Part shown: piece after piece, positions 50,154-58,883 of the stretch
How positions within the stretch are numbered: position 1 is the stretch's first letter
How the letters are laid out: each line of letters begins with the position of its first letter
Source: Arthrobacter sp. OY3WO11
GTDB taxonomy: Bacteria; Actinomycetota; Actinomycetes; Actinomycetales; Micrococcaceae
DNA: 64,000 nt
Reading direction: 5' to 3'
Assembly: GCF_001641125.1 (NCBI RefSeq)
Contig: NZ_LWLP01000001.1
Location: forward strand, 1,065,835 to 1,129,834
Made by a program: the position numbers and the translations under genes
The notes under the pieces: generated by a model
Databases searched by the model: none
What the model saw: the letters and a program-made list of their open reading frames with translations, nothing else
Told to the model about the DNA's origin: nothing

Positions 50154-51872
50154 ATGGGCGACGTCACTGCGGGCGCGGCTGCCGCACCCGCTGCAAAGAA
50201 TCCGGGCCCGGGAGTGCGCAACGGCGGGGACCTCGTCGTCGAAACCCTTGAGGCACTGGGCGCCAAAACCGTCTTTGGCATCCCGGGCCAGCACGCCCTG
50301 GGCCTCTTCGATGCGATGGGCCGCGGCAACCTGCAGTTCGTCTCCTCCCGGGTGGAAAACAACAGCGCGTTCGCCGCAGATGGCTACTCACGGGCAACGG
50401 GCGAGGTGGGTGTCCTGTTCCTGTCCACCGGGCCCGGCGCGCTGACATCCCTGGCCGGGCTGCAGGAAGCTTACGCCACGGGGGTTCCTATGGTTGTGGT
50501 GGCCAGCCAGATCCCGCTCGAGGGCCTGGGGGCCAGGCGCAAGGGCATGCTGCACCAGCTCGATGACCAGAAGGCGTCGGCGGCCAACGTCACCAAGAGC
50601 CAGCGGCTGATCCAGCACGCGTCCGGCATCCCGTCTGCAATCCAGGACGCCTGGACCGAGGCGATCTCCTCGCCCCAGGGTCCCGTTTGGCTGGAGATCC
50701 CGCAGAACGTCCTGCTCGATCCCATCATGGTGCCCCCGGTGGAGGATGCGCTCGCCGAGGCGGCGGACAATCCGCCCCGGGTGGAGCTGGTCCGGGAAGC
50801 GGTGAAATGGCTGCAGTCCGCGGAACGTCCGGCCATCATCGCCGGCGGCGGCACGCGGCGGGGCCGGGCCGAAAAGTCCCTGCTTTCGATTGCCGAGAAG
50901 CTTCGTGCACCCGTGATCTGCACGCCGGGCGGAAACGGTGCCTTCCCCTGGAACCACGAGCTCGCGCTGCAGTCCTGGATCGAGGACCGCTACATGACCG
51001 ACCTGCTGGAAGACGCGGACGTCCTGGTGGTGATCGGATCGTCCCTGGGCGAGGTCACCTCCAACTACTTCACGTTCGAGCCCCGCGGCCGGATCATCCA
51101 GATCGACGCCGAACCGAGGGTCCTGGAGTCCAACCGCCCCGGGCTGGGGATCCGGGCAGACGCAGGCCAGGCGCTCGCCGCCCTTGATGAAGCCCTGGAC
51201 GCCGGGGCTGGCCGGACAGCGCCAACCTGGCACGGAAAACCGCCCGAGGAACTGGTCAAGGAATCCCTGGCGAAGGTCCGCGCACGCCTGGAGTCGCAGG
51301 ACCTGTCCAAGGAACTGACGTTCATGGCGGACATCCGCGAGGCGGTGCCGGCGGACATGCAGACCTTCTGGGACATGACCATCGCGGCATACTGGGGCTG
51401 GAGCTGCTGGGACGCCCGCGAGGGCCAGTTCCATTCGGCCCAGGGCGCCGGCGGGCTGGGCTTCGGCTTCCCTGCAGCCATCGGCGCGGCCGTGGGACTC
51501 GAAACCGTTGGCAGGCCCGCTGGCTCTGCCCGGGTACTCGCAGTGTCCGGCGACGGATCCTCGATGTACTCCATCTCTGAACTTGCCACCGCGAGGCAGC
51601 ACAACGTTCCGGTTACCTGGCTGATTGTGGACGACGGCGGCTACGGCATCCTGCGCGAATACATGGTGGGCGCCTTCGGCAAAGCCACGGCCACCGAACT
51701 GGCCCGGCCGGACTTCGTCAAACTTGCCGAGGCTTTCGGTGTGCCTGCCGTCAAGGTGGCGCCGGAGGGCGTGGGGGACGCGCTGAAGGCAGGCTTCGCT
51801 GCTGACGGGCCGAACGTCGTCGTGGTGGAAACCCTGTTGAAGATGTTTGCACCAACGCACCTGACGGAATGA
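50154..51872 (+). CDS. ThDP-dependent decarboxylase (acetolactate synthase-like, AruI candidate)
   Basis: A 572-residue ThDP enzyme. The N-terminal domain has GAKTVFGIPGQHALGLFDAM and SSRVENNSAFAADGYSRATG with the catalytic Glu; the middle domain has RPAIIAGGGTRRGR. The cofactor site reads AVSGDGSSMYSISELATARQ, then TWLIVDDGGYGILREYM, with DD where most relatives have NN. In Pseudomonas the arginine transaminase pathway uses a ThDP decarboxylase (AruI) on 2-ketoarginine and then a guanidinobutyrase; this gene pair would fit those two steps. The dehydrogenase between them is not in the cluster. An acetolactate-synthase-like role is the alternative. Confidence 0.8.
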   Translation: MGDVTAGAAAAPAAKNPGPGVRNGGDLVVETLEALGAKTVFGIPGQHALGLFDAMGRGNLQFVSSRVENNSAFAADGYSRATGEVGVLFLSTGPGALTSLAGLQEAYATGVPMVVVASQIPLEGLGARRKGMLHQLDDQKASAANVTKSQRLIQHASGIPSAIQDAWTEAISSPQGPVWLEIPQNVLLDPIMVPPVEDALAEAADNPPRVELVREAVKWLQSAERPAIIAGGGTRRGRAEKSLLSIAEKLRAPVICTPGGNGAFPWNHELALQSWIEDRYMTDLLEDADVLVVIGSSLGEVTSNYFTFEPRGRIIQIDAEPRVLESNRPGLGIRADAGQALAALDEALDAGAGRTAPTWHGKPPEELVKESLAKVRARLESQDLSKELTFMADIREAVPADMQTFWDMTIAAYWGWSCWDAREGQFHSAQGAGGLGFGFPAAIGAAVGLETVGRPAGSARVLAVSGDGSSMYSISELATARQHNVPVTWLIVDDGGYGILREYMVGAFGKATATELARPDFVKLAEAFGVPAVKVAPEGVGDALKAGFAADGPNVVVVETLLKMFAPTHLTE

Positions 51873-51900
51873 CCAGCCCCGGCTCCCGAAACTTTGACGG

Positions 51901-51937
51901 CGAAAGGCCCCAGCTCGCATTGAGCTGGGGCCTTTCG
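51901..51937 (+). terminator. Intrinsic terminator after the ThDP enzyme gene
   Basis: CGAAAGGCCCCAGCTC (51901-51916) and GAGCTGGGGCCTTTCG (51922-51937) form a perfect 16-bp stem with a 5-nt loop, ending in TTTC. Confidence 0.8.
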
Positions 51938-51962
51938 CGTGCATCACCGCAAGCGGTTAGTT

Positions 51963-51984
51963 TCCCAAAGCAACAACTTTGGGA
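51963..51984. promoter_or_regulatory. MarR operator candidate
   Basis: TCCCAAAG CAACAA CTTTGGGA, a perfect 8-bp inverted repeat, lies about 40 bp upstream of the MarR start and next to TATGGT (51985-51990), a possible -10 box. Confidence 0.55.
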
Positions 51985-52024
51985 TATGGTTGCTTCAGGC
52001 AAGCAAGTGAGGGGCATTTCGACC

Positions 52025-52498
52025 ATGGCAGTAGCGCCGGATACGGCAGCGGATCTTGTTTACCAGATCTTCGACCTCCAGCGGGCGGTGCGGTGCATCG
52101 CCACCGCCAGCGTGCGCGGGCAGGACACCGGGGTGGCGCTCCAGGGCGTGCTGCGCTTCGTAGGTGAGGGGGAGGCCCGGGCCACGCGCCTCGCCGAGCG
52201 GCTGGGAGTCAGCGCGCCGGTGCTCAGCCGGCACATCGCTGACCTTGAGGAGCATGGGCTGGTGGTCCGCAGGCAGGACCCTGACGACGGCCGGGCACAG
52301 CTGGTTGCCCTGACGCCCTTGGGGGCGGAAAAACTCCGCCACATCGAGGACCAGCGGACGGCGGTCCTGCAGGACTACCTGCGCGACTGGAGCGAGGAAG
52401 ACGCCGGCAATACGGCCAGAATCCTGCACAAGCTCACCGAATCACTCAAGCAATCAGCCCGGGCAACGGCGGCCGGCACCATCACTACCACCGCTTAG
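52025..52498 (+). CDS. MarR-family transcriptional regulator
   Basis: A 157-residue winged-helix protein: EARATRLAERLGVSAPVLSR (helix 3 and recognition helix), then HIADLEEHGLVVRRQDPDDG (wing with DPDDGR, a MarR hallmark) and LVALTPLGAEKLRHIEDQR. ATG 52025 is used because GAGGGG precedes it and the palindrome upstream would otherwise be coding. It is followed after 10 bp by a DHA2 efflux pump, which it probably represses together with itself. Confidence 0.9.
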   Translation: MAVAPDTAADLVYQIFDLQRAVRCIATASVRGQDTGVALQGVLRFVGEGEARATRLAERLGVSAPVLSRHIADLEEHGLVVRRQDPDDGRAQLVALTPLGAEKLRHIEDQRTAVLQDYLRDWSEEDAGNTARILHKLTESLKQSARATAAGTITTTA

Positions 52499-52508
52499 GA
52501 GCAGACCT

Positions 52509-54119
52509 ATGGCAAGAACTGCCGCCCCCGCCGCATCAGCCGGCGCCCCCGCAGGCACGCCGCCCGAGATGTCCCACCGCCAGATCATGGAAGCCCTCAC
52601 CGGCCTCCTCGCTGCCTTCTTCACGGCGATCCTCAGCAGCACCATCGTGGCCAACGCGTTGCCCACCATCATGTCCGACCTGCACGGCACCCAGACCGAC
52701 TTCGCCTGGGTCATCACCGCCGCGCTGCTGGCCAACGCCGCCACCACCCCCATCTGGGGAAAACTGGCCGACCTCTTTAACAAGAAGGTCCTGGTCCAGC
52801 TCAGCATCATCATCTTCGTTGCCGGCTCCGTCATGGCCGGACTGTCCGAAACCATCCCGCTGCTGCTGGGTGCCCGCGTGATCCAGGGCGTGGCCATGGG
52901 TGGACTCACGGCACTATCCCAGGCCATCATCGGCACCATGATCCCGCCGCGGAACCGCGGGAAATACTCCGGCTACATGGGCGCGGTCATGGCAGTCGGC
53001 ACCGCCGGCGGACCGCTGCTGGGCGGCTTCATCGTGGACAGCCCGCTCGGCTGGCGCTGGACCTTCTTCGTCTGCGTGCCGCTCGCCGTCGTCGCCCTCA
53101 TCCTGCTGCAGGTCACCCTCAAAATCAGCCACATCCGGCGGCCCGCCAAGATCGACTGGCTGGGCTCAATCCTGCTGACCTCCGGCGTGAGCCTCCTGCT
53201 GATCTGGGTCTCCTTCGCCGGCAACCCCGCCTACTACGACTGGATTTCCTGGCAGTCGGCCGCCATGGTGGGCGGCGGCATCCTCCTGCTGGCCCTGCTG
53301 GTGCTGGTGGAATCCAAGGTGGAGCAGCCCATCATCCCGCTCAAGATCATCTCCGAACGCACCACGGCGCTGGCCATCCTCGCCTCGGTGGCCGTAGGCG
53401 TGGCAATGTTCGGGTCCTCCACCTTCCTGGGCCAGTACTTCCAGGTGGCACGCGGCGCCAGCCCCACGGAAGCCGGGCTCCTGACCCTGCCGATGATCGC
53501 CGGAAACCTTGTCGGTTCAGTGGCCTCCGGACAGTTGATCAGCCGGACGGGCAAGTGGAAGGGCTACCTGATCGCCGGTTCCATCCTGCTGATCGGCGGG
53601 CTGGGACTGTCCGGAACCCTGGACCACACCACCGAGCTCTGGCATGCAGGGGTCTTTACCGCCGTGCTGGGACTTGGCCTGGGCATGCTGATGCAGAACC
53701 TCGTGCTGGCCGTGCAGAACACGGTCCGGGCTTCAGACATCGGCACGGCGAGTGCTTCGGTTGCATTCTTCCGGTCCGTGGGCGGCGCTATCGGCGTCTC
53801 CGTCCTGGGCGCCATCCTGGCCAACCGGGTCAGCGAGCTGGCCACCCAAGGACTGGCAACCGCAGGCATACCTGTCGAGGGAGGCGCGGCCGGTGCCAGC
53901 ATGGACCTGGCGCACATGCCGGCACCAGTCCGCGACATCATGCGGGCCGCCTACGGTGACGCCACAGCGGAGGTGTTCCTAATCTCCGCCGTCGTGGCCG
54001 TCGTGGCGCTGGTGTCCGTGCTGTTCATCAAGGAGAAACCCCTCCGCCGCACGGTGGACATCCAGCCGGGTGCCGAGGAAAAGAGCACGACGGCGGAGCT
54101 CGCCCCGGCAGGCAGGTGA
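52509..54119 (+). CDS. MFS multidrug efflux transporter (DHA2, 14 TM)
   Basis: A 536-residue EmrB/QacA-type drug:H+ antiporter with fourteen predicted helices. Signatures include SSTIVANALPTIMSDLHGTQ (motif D1 in helix 1), KLADLFNKKVLVQL (motif A, loop 2-3), GGLTALSQAIIGTMIPPRNR followed by GKYSGYMGAVMAVGTAGGPL (motif C, helix 5). AGGAG precedes the ATG. The MarR gene directly upstream points to induction by a toxic compound. Confidence 0.9.
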   Translation: MARTAAPAASAGAPAGTPPEMSHRQIMEALTGLLAAFFTAILSSTIVANALPTIMSDLHGTQTDFAWVITAALLANAATTPIWGKLADLFNKKVLVQLSIIIFVAGSVMAGLSETIPLLLGARVIQGVAMGGLTALSQAIIGTMIPPRNRGKYSGYMGAVMAVGTAGGPLLGGFIVDSPLGWRWTFFVCVPLAVVALILLQVTLKISHIRRPAKIDWLGSILLTSGVSLLLIWVSFAGNPAYYDWISWQSAAMVGGGILLLALLVLVESKVEQPIIPLKIISERTTALAILASVAVGVAMFGSSTFLGQYFQVARGASPTEAGLLTLPMIAGNLVGSVASGQLISRTGKWKGYLIAGSILLIGGLGLSGTLDHTTELWHAGVFTAVLGLGLGMLMQNLVLAVQNTVRASDIGTASASVAFFRSVGGAIGVSVLGAILANRVSELATQGLATAGIPVEGGAAGASMDLAHMPAPVRDIMRAAYGDATAEVFLISAVVAVVALVSVLFIKEKPLRRTVDIQPGAEEKSTTAELAPAGR

Positions 54120-54133
54120 CCCTGAGGGGTAAT

Positions 54134-54174
54134 CCCCGCGGATGATCTTTCCCGGAGCCTGTTTCACCGCGGGG
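54134..54174 (+). terminator. Hairpin after the DHA2 gene
   Basis: CCCCGCGG (54134-54141) and CCGCGGGG (54167-54174) are perfectly complementary with a 25-nt loop. There is no U-run; it may stop the MarR/DHA2 transcript or belong to the leader of the ABC operon. Confidence 0.4.
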
Positions 54175-54285
54175 AGGAGTTTCGTAGAGTGGGAAGGCTG
54201 AGGATGTCGGCCCCGGCTGCTACTACTTAAGCCTCCTAACACTGTGCGACCCCATCATCGAACTCATCTCTAAGGACCCGTGGGC

Positions 54286-56019
54286 ATGCTCCTCACCCTC
54301 ATACGGCGGTTTTCCAGGCCGTATAGGCCGTTCATCACGGCCGTCATTGTGTTCCAGCTGGCGTCCACCATCGCGGCGCTGTACCTGCCCAGCCTGAACG
54401 CCCAGATCATCGACCAGGGGGTGTCCCGCGGGGATACCGACTTCATCTGGCGGACGGGCGCGGTGATGCTGGCCGTGGCGTTCATCCAGGTGGGCACCGC
54501 CATTGCAGGTGTCTACTTCGGCTCGAAGACTGCCATGGCCATGGGCCGCGACCTGCGCCGCGGAGTGTTCCGCAAGGTCACCAGCTTCTCGGCCATGGAC
54601 GTAAATGCCTTTGGTGCCCCGACGCTCATCACCCGCGGCACCAACGACGTCCAGCAGGTCCAGATGCTTGTGCTGATGGGGCTGAACTTCATGGTGGCAA
54701 CGCCCATCATGTGCATTGGCGGCATCATCATGGCCCTGCGCGAGGACCTCAACCTGTCCTGGCTGGTGTGGGTTTCCGTGCCCCTCCTGACCGTGGTGGT
54801 GGGGTACCTGGTGGTCCGGCTTATGCCGCTGTTCCGGTCCATGCAAACAAAGATCGACCGCATCAATGCCGTACTGCGCGAGCAGATCATCGGCATCCGG
54901 GTGGTCCGCGCCTTCGTCCGGGAACCCTATGAAACCGAGCGTTTTGGCGGAGCGAACAAGGAACTAACGGATGTCTCGCTAAAGATCGGCGCCCTGTTTG
55001 TCCTGATGTTCCCTGCCATCGGCATGATCCTCCACCTGTCCACGGCGGCCGTCCTGTGGTTTGGCGGGCAGCGCGTGGACTCCGGCGAGATGCAGGTGGG
55101 GGCCCTGACCGCCTTCCTGCAGTACCTGCTGCAGATCCTCATGGCGGTCATGATGGGCACCTTCATGGCCATGATGATCCCCCGCGCGTCAGTCTGCGCG
55201 GACCGTATTGGCGAGCTGCTCGACGTCGAGCCCTCCATCCACGATCCGGAACGCCCGGAGGTGCCGGGCACGCTGGCCGGCGTGGTGGAGTACCGGAACG
55301 TCACCTTCGCCTATCCCGGTGCCGAATCTCCGGTGCTGAGCAACATCAGCTTCACGGCGCAGCCCGGCCAGACCATCGCGATCATCGGCTCCACCGGCTC
55401 GGGAAAAACCTCCCTCCTGTCCCTCCTGCCCCGGCTCTACGACCCCGCGGAGGGGGAAGTGCTGCTGGACGGGGTCCCGGTCAGCAGGATGGACCGGGCC
55501 GACATCACCCGGCGGGTGGCCATGGTGCCGCAGCGGCCATATCTCTTCTCCGGAACCATCGAGCACAACCTGAGGTTCGGAAAAACCGAGGCCACTGACC
55601 AGGAACTGTGGGAAGCGCTGCAGGTGGCGCAGGGCGACGAGTTTGTCCGCGCCAAGAAGAACGGCCTCGGATCCCGCATCTCCCAGGGCGGAACCAACGT
55701 CTCCGGCGGCCAGCGCCAGCGCCTTTGCATCGCCAGGGCACTCGTAAGCAGGCCCCGCGTGTACCTCTTCGACGATTCGTTCTCCGCACTGGACGTGGCC
55801 ACCGATGCCCGGCTCCGGGCCGCGCTGAAAGGCATCACCGCAGACGCCACCGTGATCATCGTGGCGCAGCGGATCTCCACCATCACCGAGGCGGACCAAA
55901 TCCTGGTGCTGGACAACGGACGCATCGTCGACCGCGGCACGCACCAGGAACTCCTGGAAACCTCGCCCACCTACCAGGAAATCGTTGAATCCCAGCTGAG
56001 CGTGGAGGAAATGGCATGA
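54286..56019 (+). CDS. Heterodimeric ABC exporter subunit A (degenerate Walker B)
   Basis: A 577-residue half-exporter: six helices, then a nucleotide-binding domain with GSTGSGKTSLLSLLPRLYDP (Walker A, about 367), NVSGGQRQRLCIARALVSRP (canonical signature) and YLFDDSFSALDV (Walker B, Asp in place of the catalytic Glu). With subunit B this gives the asymmetric site pair of heterodimeric multidrug exporters such as BmrCD and TM287/288. ATG 54286 is chosen because AAGGA lies nine bases upstream; GTG 54280 is also possible. It overlaps subunit B by ATGA. Confidence 0.88.
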   Translation: MLLTLIRRFSRPYRPFITAVIVFQLASTIAALYLPSLNAQIIDQGVSRGDTDFIWRTGAVMLAVAFIQVGTAIAGVYFGSKTAMAMGRDLRRGVFRKVTSFSAMDVNAFGAPTLITRGTNDVQQVQMLVLMGLNFMVATPIMCIGGIIMALREDLNLSWLVWVSVPLLTVVVGYLVVRLMPLFRSMQTKIDRINAVLREQIIGIRVVRAFVREPYETERFGGANKELTDVSLKIGALFVLMFPAIGMILHLSTAAVLWFGGQRVDSGEMQVGALTAFLQYLLQILMAVMMGTFMAMMIPRASVCADRIGELLDVEPSIHDPERPEVPGTLAGVVEYRNVTFAYPGAESPVLSNISFTAQPGQTIAIIGSTGSGKTSLLSLLPRLYDPAEGEVLLDGVPVSRMDRADITRRVAMVPQRPYLFSGTIEHNLRFGKTEATDQELWEALQVAQGDEFVRAKKNGLGSRISQGGTNVSGGQRQRLCIARALVSRPRVYLFDDSFSALDVATDARLRAALKGITADATVIIVAQRISTITEADQILVLDNGRIVDRGTHQELLETSPTYQEIVESQLSVEEMA

Positions 56020-58091
56020 GCGCCCGCAGGAAGGACTCCACCGAGATTAGCGAAGCAGCAGCTGCCCAGGAGGCACCCGACGCGGAGCTGGTGGACAAAC
56101 ACGTCGAGGACGACGACTTCGTGGAGGAAGAGTTCAAGCCCTCCGAAGCCGACGGCGACATGTTCGGCGGGATGCCCGCCAAGAAGGCGCAGCACTTCTG
56201 GCCCTCCGCCAAGCGGCTGATGGGGCTGCTGAAGCCTGAGGCCCTGGGAATCTACGTGGTGGTGGGCATGGTGGTGATCGCCGTGGTCCTGAACGTCATC
56301 GCCCCCAAGATCCTGGGCCAGGCCATGGACGTCATCTTTGCCGGAGTGGTGGGAAAGCAGCTTCCGGCCGGCGCCAGCAAGGAACAGTTCGTGGACGGTC
56401 TGCGCCAGCAGGGCCAGGACAACTTCGCGGACATGGTCTCCCGGATGGAACTGGTGCCCGGCACCGGCATCAACTTCGACAAGCTCAGCATGCTCATCGC
56501 GGTGGTCCTGCTGATGTACTTCGTGGCCAACATCTTCCTCTGGCTGCAGGGCTACGTGCTGAACCGCATTGTGATGAAGGTGATCCGGCGGCTCCGCGAT
56601 GACACCGAACGGAAGCTGAACCGCCTCCCGCTCAACTACTTCGACACCCGCCAGCGCGGCGACGTGCTGTCCCGGGTAACGAACGACGTCGACAACATCC
56701 AGCAGGCGCTCCAGCAGGCCTTCGCCCAGCTCATCAACTCCTTGCTGACCGTCATCGGCATCGTGGTGATGATGTTCATCGTGTCCTGGCAGCTGGCCCT
56801 GATAGCGCTGGTTGCCCTTCCCCTCTCCGGGGTGGCAGCGGGGATGATCGGTGTGCGCAGCCAGAAGCTCTTTGCCGCCCAGTGGAAGAATACGGGGGCG
56901 CTGAACGGGCAGATCGAGGAGTCCTTCTCGGGGCATGACCTGGTGAGGGTGTTCGGCCGCGACGCGGACATGCTGGAACGGTTCGAGGAGCGCAACGAGG
57001 AACTGTACAAGGCCAGCTTCGGGGCGCAGTTCGTCTCCGGCATCATCTTCCCGGTCATGCAGTTCGTCTCCTACCTCAGCTACGTGGGCATCGCCGTGGT
57101 GGGCGGATTGCGGGTGGCTTCCGGGTCCATGTCCCTGGGCGACGCCACCGCGTTCATCCAGTACTCCCGCGAGTTCACGCAGCCGCTGGGCCAGATGGCC
57201 GGCATGGCAAACATGCTGCAGTCCGGCGTGGCCTCCGCTGAACGGGTCTTCGAGTTCCTCGACGCCGACGAGCAGGACGAGGAAACCGCCACCGAGCACC
57301 TCCCGGCCAGGACTGACGGGCACGTCGACTTCAGCAACGTCACCTTCAGCTACACCGAGGACAAGAAGCTGATCGAGGACCTGTCCTTCACCGCCGAACC
57401 GGGAAACACTGTGGCCATCGTTGGGCCCACCGGCGCCGGAAAGACCACCCTGGTCAACCTGGTCATGAGGTTCTACGAGCTCAACGCCGGTTCCATCATG
57501 CTGGACGGCGTGGACATCACCCACCTCAGCCGCTCCGAGCTCCGCTCCAAGGTGGGAATGGTGCTGCAGGATGCCTGGCTGTTCGGCGGGTCCATCTACG
57601 ACAACATCCGCTACGGCAACCTCGAAGCCACCGAGGAGCAGGTGATGGCCGCCGCCAAGGCCACTTTCGTGGACCGCTTCGTGCGGGCCCTGCCGGAAGG
57701 CTACAACACCGTCATCGATGAGGAAGGCAACAACGTCAGTGCCGGCGAGAAGCAGCTGATCACCATCGCCCGGGCCTTCGTGGCGAATCCCTCGCTGCTG
57801 ATCCTCGATGAGGCCACCAGCTCCGTTGACACCCGCACCGAGCTGCTGGTGCAGAAGGCCATGGCCGCGCTCCGCACGGACCGCACCAGCTTCGTGATTG
57901 CCCACCGGCTCTCAACGATCCGCGACGCCGACACCATCCTGGTGATGGAAAACGGCAGGATTGTGGAACAGGGCAACCACAAGGTCCTCCTCGCCGCACG
58001 GGGCGCGTACTACCGCCTGTACATGTCCCAGTTCGCCGGGGCGGACGCAGAGGACGTCCCGGTGGATGATTCGACGGCGGTGCACAGTTGA
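56016..58091 (+). CDS. Heterodimeric ABC exporter subunit B (degenerate signature)
   Basis: A 691-residue half-exporter. The first 60 or so residues are an acidic cytoplasmic extension (VDKHVEDDDFVEEEFKPSEA) not found in subunit A. The membrane domain follows, with an extra-long first external loop (about 105-150), then a nucleotide-binding domain with GPTGAGKTTLVNLVMRFYEL, NVSAGEKQLITIARAF (signature VSAGE in place of LSGGQ) and LLILDEATSSVD (catalytic Glu present). It complements subunit A, so only one composite ATP site should hydrolyse efficiently. The stop overlaps the thioesterase start. Confidence 0.88.
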   Translation: MSARRKDSTEISEAAAAQEAPDAELVDKHVEDDDFVEEEFKPSEADGDMFGGMPAKKAQHFWPSAKRLMGLLKPEALGIYVVVGMVVIAVVLNVIAPKILGQAMDVIFAGVVGKQLPAGASKEQFVDGLRQQGQDNFADMVSRMELVPGTGINFDKLSMLIAVVLLMYFVANIFLWLQGYVLNRIVMKVIRRLRDDTERKLNRLPLNYFDTRQRGDVLSRVTNDVDNIQQALQQAFAQLINSLLTVIGIVVMMFIVSWQLALIALVALPLSGVAAGMIGVRSQKLFAAQWKNTGALNGQIEESFSGHDLVRVFGRDADMLERFEERNEELYKASFGAQFVSGIIFPVMQFVSYLSYVGIAVVGGLRVASGSMSLGDATAFIQYSREFTQPLGQMAGMANMLQSGVASAERVFEFLDADEQDEETATEHLPARTDGHVDFSNVTFSYTEDKKLIEDLSFTAEPGNTVAIVGPTGAGKTTLVNLVMRFYELNAGSIMLDGVDITHLSRSELRSKVGMVLQDAWLFGGSIYDNIRYGNLEATEEQVMAAAKATFVDRFVRALPEGYNTVIDEEGNNVSAGEKQLITIARAFVANPSLLILDEATSSVDTRTELLVQKAMAALRTDRTSFVIAHRLSTIRDADTILVMENGRIVEQGNHKVLLAARGAYYRLYMSQFAGADAEDVPVDDSTAVHS

Positions 58092-58540
58092 GCGCCGGCG
58101 GCCGGATCGAGGTCCTCGTCCCCATGCGCTGGGGAGACATGGATGCCTACGGGCACATCAACAACGTCCAGATTGTCCGGATGCTTGAGGAAGCCCGCAT
58201 CGCGGCCTTCGGCCCGCCCCGCGGTGCCGGCTTGCCCGGAGTTGAGCCGCACGTCTCCCTGTTCAATGACGTCCCGGACGGCACCATGGCTTTGGTGGTG
58301 GACCACAAGATCCGGTACGTCAGGACCCTCGAGTACCGGAACGTGCCGGCCGTGGTGCAGGTGTGGATCGGCGCCGTCAAAGGGGCCAGCTTCGACATCC
58401 ACTACCTCATCCAGGACCCCGTTACCCTGGAGGACTGCGTCAAGGCGAGCAGTCACCTGGCGTTCGTGGACGAGGCCACGGGCCGCGTGCAGCGGCTGAC
58501 GCCTGAACAGAAGGAACGCCTGGCGCCGTTCACGGCTTGA
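58088..58540 (+). CDS. Acyl-CoA thioesterase (hotdog fold, 4HBT type)
   Basis: A 150-residue hotdog protein. The 4-hydroxybenzoyl-CoA-thioesterase-type active site is VPMRWGDMDAYGHINNVQIV (the catalytic Asp in WGDMDAYGHINN), followed by a long helix EEARIAAFG. It hydrolyses an acyl-CoA in the cytoplasm; chain specificity is not visible. The start is a TTG overlapping the ABC stop by TTGA, so it depends on translational coupling with the exporter, which may suggest a lipid-related cargo. Confidence 0.88.
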   Translation: MSAGGRIEVLVPMRWGDMDAYGHINNVQIVRMLEEARIAAFGPPRGAGLPGVEPHVSLFNDVPDGTMALVVDHKIRYVRTLEYRNVPAVVQVWIGAVKGASFDIHYLIQDPVTLEDCVKASSHLAFVDEATGRVQRLTPEQKERLAPFTA

Positions 58541-58620
58541 CGCGGAGGGGCGGCACCGGCAGGCCCCGTTGCGCAGGAGCGGCAAGCATCGGAAACTGAA
58601 AACCTAAACAAGGAGCAAAC

Positions 58621-58854
58621 ATGGCCCAGAAAAAGACCTGGAAAGAAATGTCCCCGTCAGCAAAGGCCGGCACCATCCTGGTGGCCATCGCGCAGGTGTC
58701 CCTGCTGGTGGCAGCGCAGCGGGACATCTCGAAGCGGCCCGCGGCACTCATCAACGGTCCAAAGGCCGCCTGGCGGGCAGCATCCTTCATCAACTTCATC
58801 GGCCCCGTGGGCTACTTCACCTTCGGCCGGAAGCGTCCCGGCACCGGCAAGTAG
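58621..58854 (+). CDS. Small membrane protein (PLDc_N-like)
   Basis: A 77-residue protein with two hydrophobic segments: AGTILVAIAQVSLLVAAQ and WRAASFINFIGPVGYFTFGR. The second, with NFIGPVGYFTFGRK and the preceding KRPAALINGPKAAW, matches the short phospholipase D-nuclease N-terminal (PLDc_N) membrane module that occurs as a free-standing protein in actinobacteria. No function is known. AAGGAG lies directly before the ATG. Confidence 0.75.
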   Translation: MAQKKTWKEMSPSAKAGTILVAIAQVSLLVAAQRDISKRPAALINGPKAAWRAASFINFIGPVGYFTFGRKRPGTGK

Positions 58855-58883
58855 CAGTACCGGAGCCGCGGGGCCAAAGAAGA

